64,000 bases of DNA from Bacteroides ihuae (GCF_900104585.1 NZ_FNVX01000004.1:186001-250000); one strand, 5' to 3'; shown: positions 26,967 to 37,038, counted from the stretch's first letter. Translations and numbers: made by a program. Notes: a model not told the origin generated them from the letters alone.

Positions 26967-27710
26967 ATGCAAACATCGGATAGCATTGTTATCATTCCTA
27001 CTTACAATGAACGGGAAAATATCGAGAATATCATCCGTACCGTTTTTGAGCTTGAAAAAGTTTTTCATATTCTTGTTATAGAAGACGGTTCACCAGATGG
27101 AACCGCAGCAATAGTAAAGACTCTGCAACAAGAATTTCCCGAACGACTGTTTATGATGGAGCGAAAAGGTAAACTAGGGTTGGGTACAGCTTATATTACC
27201 GGATTCAAATGGGCACTGAAGCGTGATTATGAGTATGTGTTCGAAATGGATGCAGACTTCTCGCACAGTCCCAATGATCTGCCTCGACTGTATAAAGCCT
27301 GTAATGAAGAGGGTGGAGATGTGGCTATCGGCTCTCGTTACGTCAGCGGAGTAAATGTAGTAAACTGGCCTATGGGACGTGTACTGATGTCTTATTTTGC
27401 CTCGAAGTATGTACGCATCATCACCGGACTACCAGTGCACGACACAACAGCAGGATTCAAATGTTATCGCCGACAGGTGCTCGAAACAATTGACCTCGAC
27501 GCCATCCGCTTTAAAGGTTATGCCTTTCAAATAGAAATGAAGTTCACCGCTTTCAAATGTGGCTTCAACGTGGTGGAAGTGCCAGTCATCTTTGTGAACC
27601 GAGAACTAGGAACATCAAAGATGGACAGCAGCATCTTTGGAGAGGCCGTGTTCGGAGTGATTAAATTGAAAATAAATAGTTGGTTCTATAAATACCCACA
27701 GAAGAAATGA
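26967..27710 (+). CDS. DPM1-like polyprenol-phosphate mannosyltransferase (GT2)
   Basis: The 247-residue product is a short GT2 enzyme with PTYNERENIENI, VIEDGSPDGT, and the metal motif EMDADFSHSP, followed by GSRYVSG and HDTTAGFKCYRR. This is the DPM1 pattern: transfer of mannose (or another sugar) from a nucleotide sugar to a polyprenyl phosphate on the cytoplasmic face. No membrane helices follow the catalytic domain, again as in DPM1. Its TGA overlaps the dihydroorotase ATG, so translation is coupled. In Bacteroides the product would feed protein O-glycosylation or surface glycans (inference). Confidence 0.9.
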   Translation: MQTSDSIVIIPTYNERENIENIIRTVFELEKVFHILVIEDGSPDGTAAIVKTLQQEFPERLFMMERKGKLGLGTAYITGFKWALKRDYEYVFEMDADFSHSPNDLPRLYKACNEEGGDVAIGSRYVSGVNVVNWPMGRVLMSYFASKYVRIITGLPVHDTTAGFKCYRRQVLETIDLDAIRFKGYAFQIEMKFTAFKCGFNVVEVPVIFVNRELGTSKMDSSIFGEAVFGVIKLKINSWFYKYPQKK

Positions 27711-29050
27711 AACGAACACTCATCAAGAATGCCATAATCGTAAACGAAGGGAAAAGTATTGAAGGCTCTGTAGTAATAGAAAATGAAAAGATTATCGAAC
27801 TATTGACTGCGGAACAAGAGCCAACTTCACCTTGTAATGAAACAATTGATGCTTCGGGTTGCTATTTGCTGCCAGGGATCATTGACGACCATGTACATTT
27901 TCGCGATCCGGGGTTGACACATAAAGCTGACATATCAACCGAAAGTAGTGCCGCCGCCGCCGGAGGAGTTACTTCTATCATGGACATGCCAAATACGAAC
28001 CCGCTCGTTACAACCATTGATACTCTCAATGATAAGTTCGAACTGATGGCTAGAAAATCTGTAATCAACTACTCTTGCTATTTTGGTGCTACCAACACCA
28101 ATTATAAATTCTTTGAGCACTTAGACTCTCACAAAGTATGCGGTATCAAGCTATTCATGGGCTCAAGCACAGGAAACATGTTAGTAGAACGAATGAAAAG
28201 CTTAATGAAGATATTCTCGGATACTGACCTGCTCATCGCTACCCACTGTGAAAGTCAGGAGATTATTAAAGCTAACATTGAGAAATACAAAAAAAAATAT
28301 AGTGATGTTGTAGACTTGTCGGTACGCTATCACCACCTCATTCGTTCTATTGAAGCGTGTTATCAATCCTCTAAACTAGCTGTAAAGCTAGCAAAACAAA
28401 CAGGTGCACGCTTACACATTCTGCACATATCTACGGAAAAAGAACTCAGCTTGTTTGAAAACAAACCGTTGGCAGAAAAAAAGATTACCGCAGAAGCTTG
28501 CATACCCCACCTGCTATTCACTTCAGCAGACTATACCACACTGGGCACACGCATCAAATGCAATCCTGCGATCAAACTCAAAGGCAATCGTGAGGCTCTC
28601 AGAAATGCAGTCAACTCTGGATTGATTGATGTTATTGCCACTGATCATGCCCCGCATCTGCTTAGCGAAAAAGAAGGAGGTGCATTAAAAGCCACTTCGG
28701 GAATGCCTATGGTGCAATTTTCGTTGGTCAGCATGCTCCAGCTAGTTAATGAAGGTGTGTTTACTATCGAAAAAATAGTAGAAAAAATGTGCCACGCACC
28801 TGCCGATATTTATAGTATTAACCACCGCGGATACATCCGCCCCGGATATCAGGCCGACCTCGTACTTGTGCGCCCCAACAATAAGTGGGAGCTAACCAAA
28901 GATTCCATCTTAAGCAAATGCCAATGGAGTCCACTGGAAGGCAGAACCTTTGATTGGAAGGTAGACAAAACCTTTGTCAACGGTCATTTGGTTTATTCCG
29001 AAGGGCGAGTAGATGAGAACTACCGCGGACAACAACTCAGATTTAGATGA
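27707..29050 (+). CDS. pyrC: Dihydroorotase
   Basis: The 447-residue zinc amidohydrolase closes carbamoyl-aspartate to dihydroorotate in pyrimidine synthesis. Visible motifs are DDHVHFRDPG (metal His pair), MDMPNTNP, ATHCES, LHILHIS and IATDHAPH with the catalytic Asp. Length and motif order fit the PyrC/DHOase type I family. It overlaps both neighbours by 4 bp (ATGA at each end), giving a tight three-gene unit. Confidence 0.95.
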   Translation: MKRTLIKNAIIVNEGKSIEGSVVIENEKIIELLTAEQEPTSPCNETIDASGCYLLPGIIDDHVHFRDPGLTHKADISTESSAAAAGGVTSIMDMPNTNPLVTTIDTLNDKFELMARKSVINYSCYFGATNTNYKFFEHLDSHKVCGIKLFMGSSTGNMLVERMKSLMKIFSDTDLLIATHCESQEIIKANIEKYKKKYSDVVDLSVRYHHLIRSIEACYQSSKLAVKLAKQTGARLHILHISTEKELSLFENKPLAEKKITAEACIPHLLFTSADYTTLGTRIKCNPAIKLKGNREALRNAVNSGLIDVIATDHAPHLLSEKEGGALKATSGMPMVQFSLVSMLQLVNEGVFTIEKIVEKMCHAPADIYSINHRGYIRPGYQADLVLVRPNNKWELTKDSILSKCQWSPLEGRTFDWKVDKTFVNGHLVYSEGRVDENYRGQQLRFR

Positions 29051-29937
29051 TAATAACTTATAAAATACATCAAGTAGCTTCTTACGTTAATTGGATCTAT
29101 TTTTTCCACGCATGGGGCTTTCAACCAAGATTTGCCGCCATTGCCGATATTGATGGATGTGACTCTTGTCGGGCTTCATGGCTCACTAATTTTCCTGAAG
29201 ATGAACGAGAAAAAGCATCCGAGGCCATGCAACTATTTAAAGAAGCCAATCGCATGCTCGATGAACTGGATGAAGATTTCGAGGTAAAAACGCTGGTTAA
29301 ACTCTGTCCGGCCAATGGAGACGGCGATAACCTCATCATTGACGGAACTACATTTCCGCTATTACGTCAGCAGACGAAAAAGAAAGATAATAGTCCTTTC
29401 CTTTGTTTGAGCGACTTTGTGCGTCCACTCTCATCGGGTATCACTGACACTGTAGGCGTTTTTGCTGCATGTATTGATGCTGATATGGAAGGCTTATACG
29501 AAAAAGATCCCTATAAGCATCTTCTCGTGCAAACACTTTCCGACCGTTTGGCCGAAGCTGCTACTGAAAAAATGCACGAATATGTACGCAAAGAGGTTTG
29601 GGGCTATGCTAAAGACGAAAACTTATCGATGAAGGATCTTATGTTGGAGAAATACCAAGGTATACGACCTGCTGTGGGATACCCTTCCCTACCCGACCAA
29701 TCTGTAAACTTTTTGCTCAATGATGTGCTAGACATGAGCCAAATAGGCATCAGCCTCACCGAAAACGGTGCAATGTATCCGCACGCTTCGGTTTGTGGTA
29801 TGATGTTCTCTCATCCGGCCTCTCACTATTTTACTGTTGGCAAAATAGGTGAAGATCAGCTAGCCGACTATGCTGGCAGACGAGGCATGAGCGTGGAAGA
29901 AACAAAGAAGTTTCTGGCTGCTAATCTCAGCCTTTAA
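29047..29937 (+). CDS. Free-standing methionine synthase (MetH) reactivation domain protein
   Basis: The 296-residue product corresponds to the C-terminal AdoMet-binding activation domain of cobalamin-dependent methionine synthase, here as a separate protein. The landmarks are RPAVGYPSLPDQS (family RPAPGYPxxPDH), ISLTENGAMYPHASVCG (family LTESxAMxPxASVSG) and FSHPASHYFTVGKI. In MetH this domain donates a methyl group from SAM to revive oxidised cob(II)alamin. A separate protein implies that this strain's MetH lacks the domain or shares it, which the window cannot show. It is translationally coupled to pyrC. Confidence 0.9.
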   Translation: MIITYKIHQVASYVNWIYFFHAWGFQPRFAAIADIDGCDSCRASWLTNFPEDEREKASEAMQLFKEANRMLDELDEDFEVKTLVKLCPANGDGDNLIIDGTTFPLLRQQTKKKDNSPFLCLSDFVRPLSSGITDTVGVFAACIDADMEGLYEKDPYKHLLVQTLSDRLAEAATEKMHEYVRKEVWGYAKDENLSMKDLMLEKYQGIRPAVGYPSLPDQSVNFLLNDVLDMSQIGISLTENGAMYPHASVCGMMFSHPASHYFTVGKIGEDQLADYAGRRGMSVEETKKFLAANLSL

Positions 29938-30038
29938 GCAAAAAGAGCGTGAAATAAACCCAATGAATTAAAAAGGGCGCAACTCTGTGATTTTTATAAG
30001 CCGACAACGACTAACCTACTAAAAGGAATCTGAAAGAA

Positions 30039-30536
30039 ATGAATGTGAATGTAGAACGAGAGTTCGTGTCGGTAATCAAGGAGTACGAGCGGGTCATTTA
30101 CAAGGTCTGCTACCTTTATACCACAAAGAATGCAACGCTCAACGATCTTTATCAGGAAGTGACTATCAACTTATGGAAAGCTTATCCTAAGTTCAGACAT
30201 GAATGTAAGATTTCTACATGGATCTATCGAATTGCTTTAAACACTTGCATCAGTTTCATCCGAAAGGAAAAGAATATACCGGAGATAGTGACTCTGACAC
30301 AAAATGAAACTGAATGGATGACCGAAGAGCAAGACGAATTACAGGTTATGCTCAAAGAACTGTATCTGTTAATCAGTCAGTTAGGCCAACTTGATAAGTC
30401 CATCATTTTGCTCTACCTCGAAGAAAAAAACTACGAGGAAATTGCAGAGATAACCGGATTAACCGTGACTAACGTGGCCACCAAGCTAAGTCGGATTAAG
30501 GATAAGCTGAAGAAGATGAAACAGAACAACCAATAA
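30039..30536 (+). CDS. ECF-type RNA polymerase sigma factor
   Basis: The 165-residue product has region 2 (TLNDLYQEVTINLWKAYPKF, WIYRIALNTCISFIR) and a region 4 helix-turn-helix (YEEIAEITGLTVTNVATKLSRIKDKL). It is followed at 19 bp by a 4-helix membrane protein that could hold it at the membrane. It sits directly before the hybrid two-component gene and PUL 2, but a direct link is not proven. Confidence 0.9.
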   Translation: MNVNVEREFVSVIKEYERVIYKVCYLYTTKNATLNDLYQEVTINLWKAYPKFRHECKISTWIYRIALNTCISFIRKEKNIPEIVTLTQNETEWMTEEQDELQVMLKELYLLISQLGQLDKSIILLYLEEKNYEEIAEITGLTVTNVATKLSRIKDKLKKMKQNNQ

Positions 30537-30555
30537 CAACAAAATAATTAGCTAT

Positions 30556-31209
30556 ATGGAATTGGATGATTTGAAAAAATCGTGGAATGCACTGGATGAA
30601 CGACTACAGAAGGACAAGCTGATTGACGAAGATGAGCTGACTAGCCTGATTTCCAAATACAAAAGCGGCACAAGCAATAGTATAAGGAAGATTACCGGCT
30701 GGCAGAGATTTTCCATTGCTGTAGGTATAATAGCTATTGCAATTGTTGTTCTATTATGGTGCATATTGCCTTCTGTTCTATCCGATAATGATACTAAAAA
30801 GCAATCGACCATCCTTTGCTTGTTTTTTGGCCTTACACTCATTGCCGGTATAGGATGGGACTTTAAAACCTACTTATGGAGCAAAAATACCAAGATAGAT
30901 GAAATGCCTATTCTTGTTGTAGCCGAACGCATGAATAAGTTTAGTCGGTGGATGAAGTATGAAGTGGTTGCCATATCCGTATGGGCCGTATCGTTTACGG
31001 CATTATACTACTGGACGATGGGATTGTATAATCATTCATACATGTTTCAAATCATAACCATTTCACTACTAGTTATTATGGATGTTATTATCATCTACTT
31101 CGTCTACAAGAAACTAATATATAACCATCTTGACGCTATAAAAAGGAACATTGATGAGTTAAAAGGACTAAATAACGCAGAGACACCAAACAACACCGAA
31201 GAAACATAA
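30556..31209 (+). CDS. Four-helix membrane protein, possible anti-sigma partner
   Basis: The 217-residue protein has a cytoplasmic N-terminal segment (MELDDLKKSWNALDERLQ...), then four predicted membrane helices (about 50-72, 83-101, 132-152, 163-186) and an acidic tail. No named family was recognised. Its position after an ECF sigma gene suggests membrane control of that sigma factor. It lacks the ZAS zinc motif of classic anti-sigma factors. Confidence 0.8.
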   Translation: MELDDLKKSWNALDERLQKDKLIDEDELTSLISKYKSGTSNSIRKITGWQRFSIAVGIIAIAIVVLLWCILPSVLSDNDTKKQSTILCLFFGLTLIAGIGWDFKTYLWSKNTKIDEMPILVVAERMNKFSRWMKYEVVAISVWAVSFTALYYWTMGLYNHSYMFQIITISLLVIMDVIIIYFVYKKLIYNHLDAIKRNIDELKGLNNAETPNNTEET

Positions 31210-31312
31210 TCACTTCATTGAAAAGCGTATTTCTTTACTCTTCGTAAAAACGGTGTACTCTGTGTTATTTATATCTCCGGTTATTATACCTTATCTTTAT
31301 CTAAATCTATTT

Positions 31313-34300
31313 ATGAGAAAGGTTCTTCTACTGGTTATATTTCTTGCTGTCTGTCTACTTGGCGATGCCCAAATATCATCGCGCAAGTTGATGGATCAGT
31401 ATAACTTTTCGGCGATAACCATAAAAGATGGCTTACTTCACAATTTTATCGATAATATTTACAAAGATAGTCGCGGATTTCTATGGCTCTCTACCCAAAA
31501 TGGACTTTCGCGATACGACGGATATAGTTTTACTCATTACAACATTTCGTCCAATGGGGTAAAATTGAAAAATAATTTCATTAATCAGGTATGCGAAGAT
31601 GATTTTAACCGCCTCTGGATTGTTTCAGAAGCAGGGGTTGAAGTGCTTAATCTGAAAACGAACACGCTAGAGCTTATCGATCTATCAGCTTTTCAAACAG
31701 ATGAGTTAATGCAATCTGCGGTCTATTTTGTTCGTAAAGATCATAATGGATGTATTTGGCTGGCTACACAAGATAACTTATTTATGCTTTCTTTCGATGG
31801 AGAGGGTAAAGTGAGCAAATTCATACCGCTTTACTCAACTTATGAAAGGCACTCTGCCCCTATCACAGCATTGAAAGAGATAAATAATGAAATGTGGGTG
31901 GGCTACAACCGTAACGTATATGTGGTGAGAAAAAGAGCATCCAACAAACTTTCTCTGAAGCAAGCGTTTCCCAAGCAGCTTTTTGACGCAGCTACCCGCA
32001 TACATTGTTTCTGTTTAAGAGATGAAGATATTTGGATAGGGACTAATCGTGGTTTATATCGCTACAATCTTCAGAACAATAAATACAAATGTTACCAGTC
32101 TATAGAAGAGAAAACAGGTTCATTGAGCCAAAGCTACATCACCGATTTAGCTTTGACGCACAAAAAGGAGTTGGTAGTAGGCACACTCAAAGGATTAAAT
32201 TTTTATGACCCGATAACCGATGGCTTTGTGCGTATCATCTATACCGGAGAGTCATCCGACAAAACCATTAACTGTAATTTCATCAATTGTCTGTATTCCG
32301 ATGGGAATATTATGTGGATAGGCACCGAAATTGGCGGATTGAACAAAATGGTTAACCGTAACTTACAAATGCAAACTTATATGCATCATCGTTACGATCA
32401 GGTATCGTTAGCAGATAATCCTGTCAATGCAATATTTGAAGACGATCGTGACAATCTATGGATAGGGAATATAGAAGGAGGGCTTAGCTTACGAAAAAAA
32501 GGTACGGAAGATTTCATCCATTTCACTCATCAACCAAGTAATCCAAACAGCTTAAGCCACAACTCTGTTTGCGCCTTTACGCAAGACAATCGCAACCAAC
32601 TATGGATAGGCACGTGGGGACATGGTATCAGTGTCCTCAATTTAAACAATCTCTCAGCTAATGCCTCTTTTAGACGCTATGATGTAGAAAATAGTGCTCT
32701 CAAAAACGATTTTGTGGGGACATTAGCTTTCGATAAATTGAATAACGGCATTTGGGTAGGTACATCCGATGGTTTGAGCTTCTTTGACTTGGCGCGCCAA
32801 AGTTTTTTGAATATAAGCTTACCTACAGATAAGTTTTCCAATAACTCAATGGTTGGTATGCTCATTGACAGTAAATCTCGCTTGTGGATAGGTACACGCC
32901 ACGGCCTGATCGTTGTCAACTTATTCTCCTTTGCCAAACGTCGTTCTGATATCCGATACCGCTACATGGAATACAAGCTGGACAATCAAGAAACTCGCCT
33001 GATAGAGAAAATTAATTGCATTTTTGAAGATAGGCAAGGTACAATCTGGTTGGGTAGTAATGGTTACGGCATGTACAAATTGGAATCTGACGCTAAGTAT
33101 CCCTATGTATTCTCTAATTTGACTACTAAAAACGGTTTACCAGACAATACTATCTTTGGTATTTTGGATGATAAATCCGGTAACCTCTGGCTAAGCACCA
33201 ATTTTGGCCTCTCTCGTTACAATATCAAAAACAGAAGCTTTACCAACTACTCTGAGGCAGATGGTCTATTATCCGATCAGTTTTATTGGAATGCTTATTG
33301 CAAATCGAAGAGTGGAATCCTTTATTTTGGTTGTCTGAATGGCATGATAGGGATAGAAGGTGTACTCAAACCATCAAAGGTAGAGAAACATAAAGTCGTC
33401 TTTACCAATTTGTCCATTCTAAATGAAAACATCGTACAAGGAAATAATAAGTATTTAAAGTACAACATAGCATGGGCCAATAAGCTTTCTCTACACGAAC
33501 GTGATAAATCCTTTTCAATTGAATTCTCTGCACTCAATTTTGAAAGTGCCGATAACTTAAGATATCTCTATCGCTTAAAGGGATTTGATAATGATTGGAT
33601 AGAAACGGATGCCAAGCGGCATTTTGCCAGCTATACCAACTTACGGTCTGGCAAGTATACTTTTGAGGTGAAGGTCTTAGATTATCTGCATCCCGAAAAT
33701 AGTGAAGTAACTGAACTCTCCATCAATATTGCCCCTTTCTTCTATAAAACATGGTGGTTCTTCCTAATCGTATTGTTTGCTATTGGTTTGGCTGCCGTTT
33801 ATTTCTACCAGCGTAGAATCGCTTCCTATAAAGAACAGAGACGTATCTTGACTGAGAAGGTTAAAGAGAGAACCTTAACGTTAGAGGAGAAAATGGGAGT
33901 ACTTTCACAGCAAAACGAACTGCTCACACAGCAGAAAAAACAATTAGTGGAGCTCTCTAAAAAAATTCAAGAGATTACCGCTGATAAAATATCTTTCTTT
34001 ACGAATATAACACATGAATTTCGTACTCCTATTACTCTAATAATGGGACCTATAGATCGAGCATTGAAGTTAAGTAATAATCCGGTGGTTATAGAACAAC
34101 TAAACATTGTTGAGAGAAATTCGAAATCACTTTTGGCTTTAGTTAATCAGTTACTTGATTTCCGCAAAGTAGAATCCGGCAAAATCACCATCACCAAAAA
34201 GAGTAATAACTTGCTCTCTTTCATTGATAACATGCTGCTACCCTTTATCGCTTTTGCAAAAGAACGAAACATCAATATTCGTAAGATGATTCGTTTGGAA

Positions 34301-35584
34301 CATTCGCATTATTTTTATGATGAAGAATGGATACGCAAAATGTTAATCAACCTGTTGTCGAATGCTATAAAATTCACCTCCAATGGTGGATCGGTGTCAG
34401 TTTATCTCTATTCATACATCAGTGCCGAAGGGATAGAAACTCTTTATATCGCTGTCTCCGATTCCGGAGTGGGTATTTTAGAGAAAGACTTAACCCGCAT
34501 TTTCGACCGCTTCTACCAGTCAAAGCAACACGTTAAGTTCCCTGTTTACGGGCAAAGTGGAACGGGAATCGGATTATATCTTTGCAAGCGCATCGTTCAA
34601 CAACATGGTGGTATCATCTATGCACGCAACAATCACAGTGAAGGTGCTTCAGTACGAGTTATCTTGCCCTTGCAACCTGATTATGACGTTGAAGAACAAG
34701 TTACGCCGACCAACCATCTATTACCAGTTGAAAAAACTGATGAGCTAATGGTGAAAGATCAGGAAGAGGCAAACACAAGCAAGAAACCAGGCGTGTTACC
34801 CACAATTTTAATCGTAGAGGATAACGCCGATATGCGCATCTATGTACGTTCTATTCTCTCATCGGAATACCATATCTTAGAAGCCGGGAATGGTGCTGAA
34901 GGGCTAACAATATTGGAAAGCAATACTGTTGATTTTATCGTGACTGATCTGATGATGCCTGTGATGGATGGAATGGAATTTTCTAAGCGAGTAAAAGAAA
35001 ATTTGGCTACTTCTCACATTCCTTTATTAATTCTAACGGCCAAAATTTCTGAAGAGGTGCGACTTGAGAGTTATCGGGTGGGTGTAGATGAATATCTGGA
35101 AAAACCATTCGACGAAGAGTTGTTGATCGTGCGTATTCGGAATATTTTCAATAGTCGCAAACAGAACCAAACTCGTTTTGCTTTACAGTTTGATCCGGTA
35201 ACATTGCAGATTGATGAAGAATCACGTGACAGTAAATTCATGACTTCTATTCTTTCCGTAGTGGAAGAGAATTATAAGAACCCGGATTTTGAAGTAACTA
35301 ACTTTGCTTCGGCCATGGGCATCAGCAAAACCTTGCTAAACCAAAAGCTACAAAATTTAGTAGGGCAACCGAGCGTTAAGTTTATCAGCACTTATAGGCT
35401 CAGAAAAGCATGGGATTTAGTACAAGTCAATAAGGTGACAAAGAATCTTAATATTTCAGAAATAGCCTATGAAGTGGGGTTCAACGATCCAAAATATTTT
35501 TCTCGTTGCTTTCAAAAAGAATTTGGTATGTTACCTAGTACTATTCTCTCTTTTCTGCCTAACGAGGCTGATAATTTTCAATAA
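31313..35584 (+). CDS. Hybrid two-component system sensor/regulator (HTCS)
   Basis: The 1423-residue protein starts at ATG 31313 (a GTG 60 bp upstream is less likely because MRKVLLLVIFLAVCLLGDAQ gives a good signal peptide). Order: periplasmic two-propeller sensor with many WxG/IWIGT repeats (about 30-740), Y_Y_Y domain (about 745-805), membrane helix (about 812-832), HisKA with phospho-His901 in THEFRTP, ATPase (GTGIGLYLCKRI), receiver with Asp1212 in TDLMMPVMDG, and an AraC HTH (about 1320-1415). HTCS proteins sense a glycan breakdown product in the periplasm and switch on the neighbouring PUL. It lies 48 bp before the -7 box of PUL 2. Confidence 0.96.
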   Translation: MRKVLLLVIFLAVCLLGDAQISSRKLMDQYNFSAITIKDGLLHNFIDNIYKDSRGFLWLSTQNGLSRYDGYSFTHYNISSNGVKLKNNFINQVCEDDFNRLWIVSEAGVEVLNLKTNTLELIDLSAFQTDELMQSAVYFVRKDHNGCIWLATQDNLFMLSFDGEGKVSKFIPLYSTYERHSAPITALKEINNEMWVGYNRNVYVVRKRASNKLSLKQAFPKQLFDAATRIHCFCLRDEDIWIGTNRGLYRYNLQNNKYKCYQSIEEKTGSLSQSYITDLALTHKKELVVGTLKGLNFYDPITDGFVRIIYTGESSDKTINCNFINCLYSDGNIMWIGTEIGGLNKMVNRNLQMQTYMHHRYDQVSLADNPVNAIFEDDRDNLWIGNIEGGLSLRKKGTEDFIHFTHQPSNPNSLSHNSVCAFTQDNRNQLWIGTWGHGISVLNLNNLSANASFRRYDVENSALKNDFVGTLAFDKLNNGIWVGTSDGLSFFDLARQSFLNISLPTDKFSNNSMVGMLIDSKSRLWIGTRHGLIVVNLFSFAKRRSDIRYRYMEYKLDNQETRLIEKINCIFEDRQGTIWLGSNGYGMYKLESDAKYPYVFSNLTTKNGLPDNTIFGILDDKSGNLWLSTNFGLSRYNIKNRSFTNYSEADGLLSDQFYWNAYCKSKSGILYFGCLNGMIGIEGVLKPSKVEKHKVVFTNLSILNENIVQGNNKYLKYNIAWANKLSLHERDKSFSIEFSALNFESADNLRYLYRLKGFDNDWIETDAKRHFASYTNLRSGKYTFEVKVLDYLHPENSEVTELSINIAPFFYKTWWFFLIVLFAIGLAAVYFYQRRIASYKEQRRILTEKVKERTLTLEEKMGVLSQQNELLTQQKKQLVELSKKIQEITADKISFFTNITHEFRTPITLIMGPIDRALKLSNNPVVIEQLNIVERNSKSLLALVNQLLDFRKVESGKITITKKSNNLLSFIDNMLLPFIAFAKERNINIRKMIRLEHSHYFYDEEWIRKMLINLLSNAIKFTSNGGSVSVYLYSYISAEGIETLYIAVSDSGVGILEKDLTRIFDRFYQSKQHVKFPVYGQSGTGIGLYLCKRIVQQHGGIIYARNNHSEGASVRVILPLQPDYDVEEQVTPTNHLLPVEKTDELMVKDQEEANTSKKPGVLPTILIVEDNADMRIYVRSILSSEYHILEAGNGAEGLTILESNTVDFIVTDLMMPVMDGMEFSKRVKENLATSHIPLLILTAKISEEVRLESYRVGVDEYLEKPFDEELLIVRIRNIFNSRKQNQTRFALQFDPVTLQIDEESRDSKFMTSILSVVEENYKNPDFEVTNFASAMGISKTLLNQKLQNLVGQPSVKFISTYRLRKAWDLVQVNKVTKNLNISEIAYEVGFNDPKYFSRCFQKEFGMLPSTILSFLPNEADNFQ

Positions 35585-35631
35585 TCCTCCTTTCCTTTTC
35601 TTTTTTCACCTTCTATGAGAGATAATTAGTC

Positions 35632-35639
35632 TATTTTTG
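35632..35639 (+). promoter_or_regulatory. -7 promoter box (TATTTTTG) of PUL 2
   Basis: Perfect TAnnTTTG match 28 bp before the GH92 ATG at 35668 and 48 bp after the HTCS stop. It is the likely HTCS-controlled PUL promoter and is now separated from most of the operon by the insertion element. Confidence 0.6.
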
Positions 35640-35690
35640 CCCTATAAACCTTTATTAAGATGCTATAATGAATAGACCTATTTATCTTCT

Positions 35691-35700
35691 ATTTTTAATT
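35691..35700 (+). repeat. Target-site duplication, left copy
   Basis: ATTTTTAATT directly abuts the left end of the insertion element and recurs at 37108-37117. Confidence 0.85.
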
Positions 35701-35740
35701 ATTGCTGTCCGGTAAAAATTGAAAAGCATAAAATATCTGT

Positions 35741-35774
35741 CCGAATTGCCTATAAAAAGGCAGTTCGGCTTTTT
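35741..35774 (+). terminator. Plus-strand terminator inside the left end of the IS
   Basis: CCGAATTGCC (35741-35750) pairs with GGCAGTTCGG (35759-35768) and is followed by CTTTTT. It faces transcripts entering from the PUL promoter and should stop them. It also lies just after the transposase stop. Confidence 0.75.
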
Positions 35775-35794
35775 CCTTCAAAAAGCAAGCCCTC

Positions 35795-36997
35795 TTAATC
35801 AAAGAGTGTTGGTTCTGGAGGTGATAAACTGGACTGGTTAATGATTCTCAACCATGCTTTTTCCGGATTTTCGCAGAACATATAGAGGTCAATGTAGTAC
35901 ATGAGTGTCTGCCTTATGATTGTTACAAGATTTGAGAAGCTCCATTTCCGTTTAATTCGTTTTCTTATGACAGATAATAGTAAGTTTGCAATAAGTGTTA
36001 CCCATATCTGTGTTTTGATTGCGTTTACGCTCTCTCCAAAGAAGTATCTGAGTGGAAAATTCTGCTTCAACTGCTTGAACAGGCTCTCTATCTGCCAGCG
36101 CCGTAAATAAATGGCAATAATTTCTTCCGGTTCCAACTCAAAGTTATTGGTCAGAAGAACGCTTGAGTACTTCTTCTTTTCCTCCCAATACTCTATCCGA
36201 CGTGAAACATGTGTTATATCGTCCTTTTTAAGCTCTATCATATGATCGCTTAGTACAACCAGCCCATCTTTATTCACAAGAAAATGGCCGTTAAGAGGGG
36301 TGTAGCGTAGGCTTTTCTTCATTTTGGTTACATAAAAGACTCCGTTGTCTGTTAATTCTTGAAAGACCTTATAGTCTATATATGCCCTATCCATGGCTAT
36401 GAATGCCCCATTTGTCAGTTTTAGTTTAGTAAGCATAACATGATCGTGAGTTGCTGCCGATGTGAAATGAATGTTATAAGGTACTCCTTCCTCGGCTTTG
36501 AGCACAGTGTGAACCTTTATGCCTCCTTTCTTCTTTCCATGCTTGGGATTGCGGCCTACACCTTTCAAAACGTTTGAAAACAGTGTTATTGTAGTAGAAT
36601 CCATGATGTGCAGCAAGCGCTCCCAAGCCTTGTCCGTTCGGCTGTCCGCTAAATCATTTTTGTATTTCCGGTATAGGGAGAAATATATCTGCTCAAAGAA
36701 CTCATTACTGCGCCTATTGTTGGCTTCTGCCAAAGTGCTGCGTTTTACCATGTAATCTATGCCTAGGTGATTGATCTTATTTGCCTCAGAGAGCATTCCT
36801 ATTACGATTTCACGTAGAGAATCATAGCGCATCAGCACGGCGTAGAGCATTATTACAAAGTGAGAGTAGCCGTCTAGCTTCTTCACATAGCGCTCATGCA
36901 AACCTTTTCGGCTTATTCTTGCAATTTCTTGGCTATCGATCAATTTTAATAGCTGCGCATAAAGCGGCTGTCCGGTAAAATATGTATTTTTGCCCAT
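35795..36997 (-). CDS. IS4-family transposase
   Basis: The 400-residue product (ATG at 36997, MGKNTYFTGQ; a TTG ten codons upstream is rejected) has an N-terminal DNA-binding segment and a DDE domain. The acidic residues lie in IMDSTTITLF, FIAMDRAYIDYKVF and the IS4 YREK-type motif YLRRWQIESLFKQLK. Length fits a complete transposase. The gene ends 21 bp from the left terminator. Confidence 0.93.
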   Translation of the reverse strand: MGKNTYFTGQPLYAQLLKLIDSQEIARISRKGLHERYVKKLDGYSHFVIMLYAVLMRYDSLREIVIGMLSEANKINHLGIDYMVKRSTLAEANNRRSNEFFEQIYFSLYRKYKNDLADSRTDKAWERLLHIMDSTTITLFSNVLKGVGRNPKHGKKKGGIKVHTVLKAEEGVPYNIHFTSAATHDHVMLTKLKLTNGAFIAMDRAYIDYKVFQELTDNGVFYVTKMKKSLRYTPLNGHFLVNKDGLVVLSDHMIELKKDDITHVSRRIEYWEEKKKYSSVLLTNNFELEPEEIIAIYLRRWQIESLFKQLKQNFPLRYFFGESVNAIKTQIWVTLIANLLLSVIRKRIKRKWSFSNLVTIIRQTLMYYIDLYMFCENPEKAWLRIINQSSLSPPEPTLFD

Positions 36998-37038
36998 AGA
37001 TTTTCCTTTTAGGTGTGGTAACTGCAAAGGAAAGAAAA

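Noticed and set aside
31253..31312. Longer HTCS start at a GTG
   Set aside because: The ATG at 31313 starts a clean signal peptide; the extra 20 residues would put hydrophobic sequence before it.
36998..37027. Longer transposase start at a TTG
   Set aside because: The added ten residues do not look like the family, and the ATG at 36997 gives a normal length.
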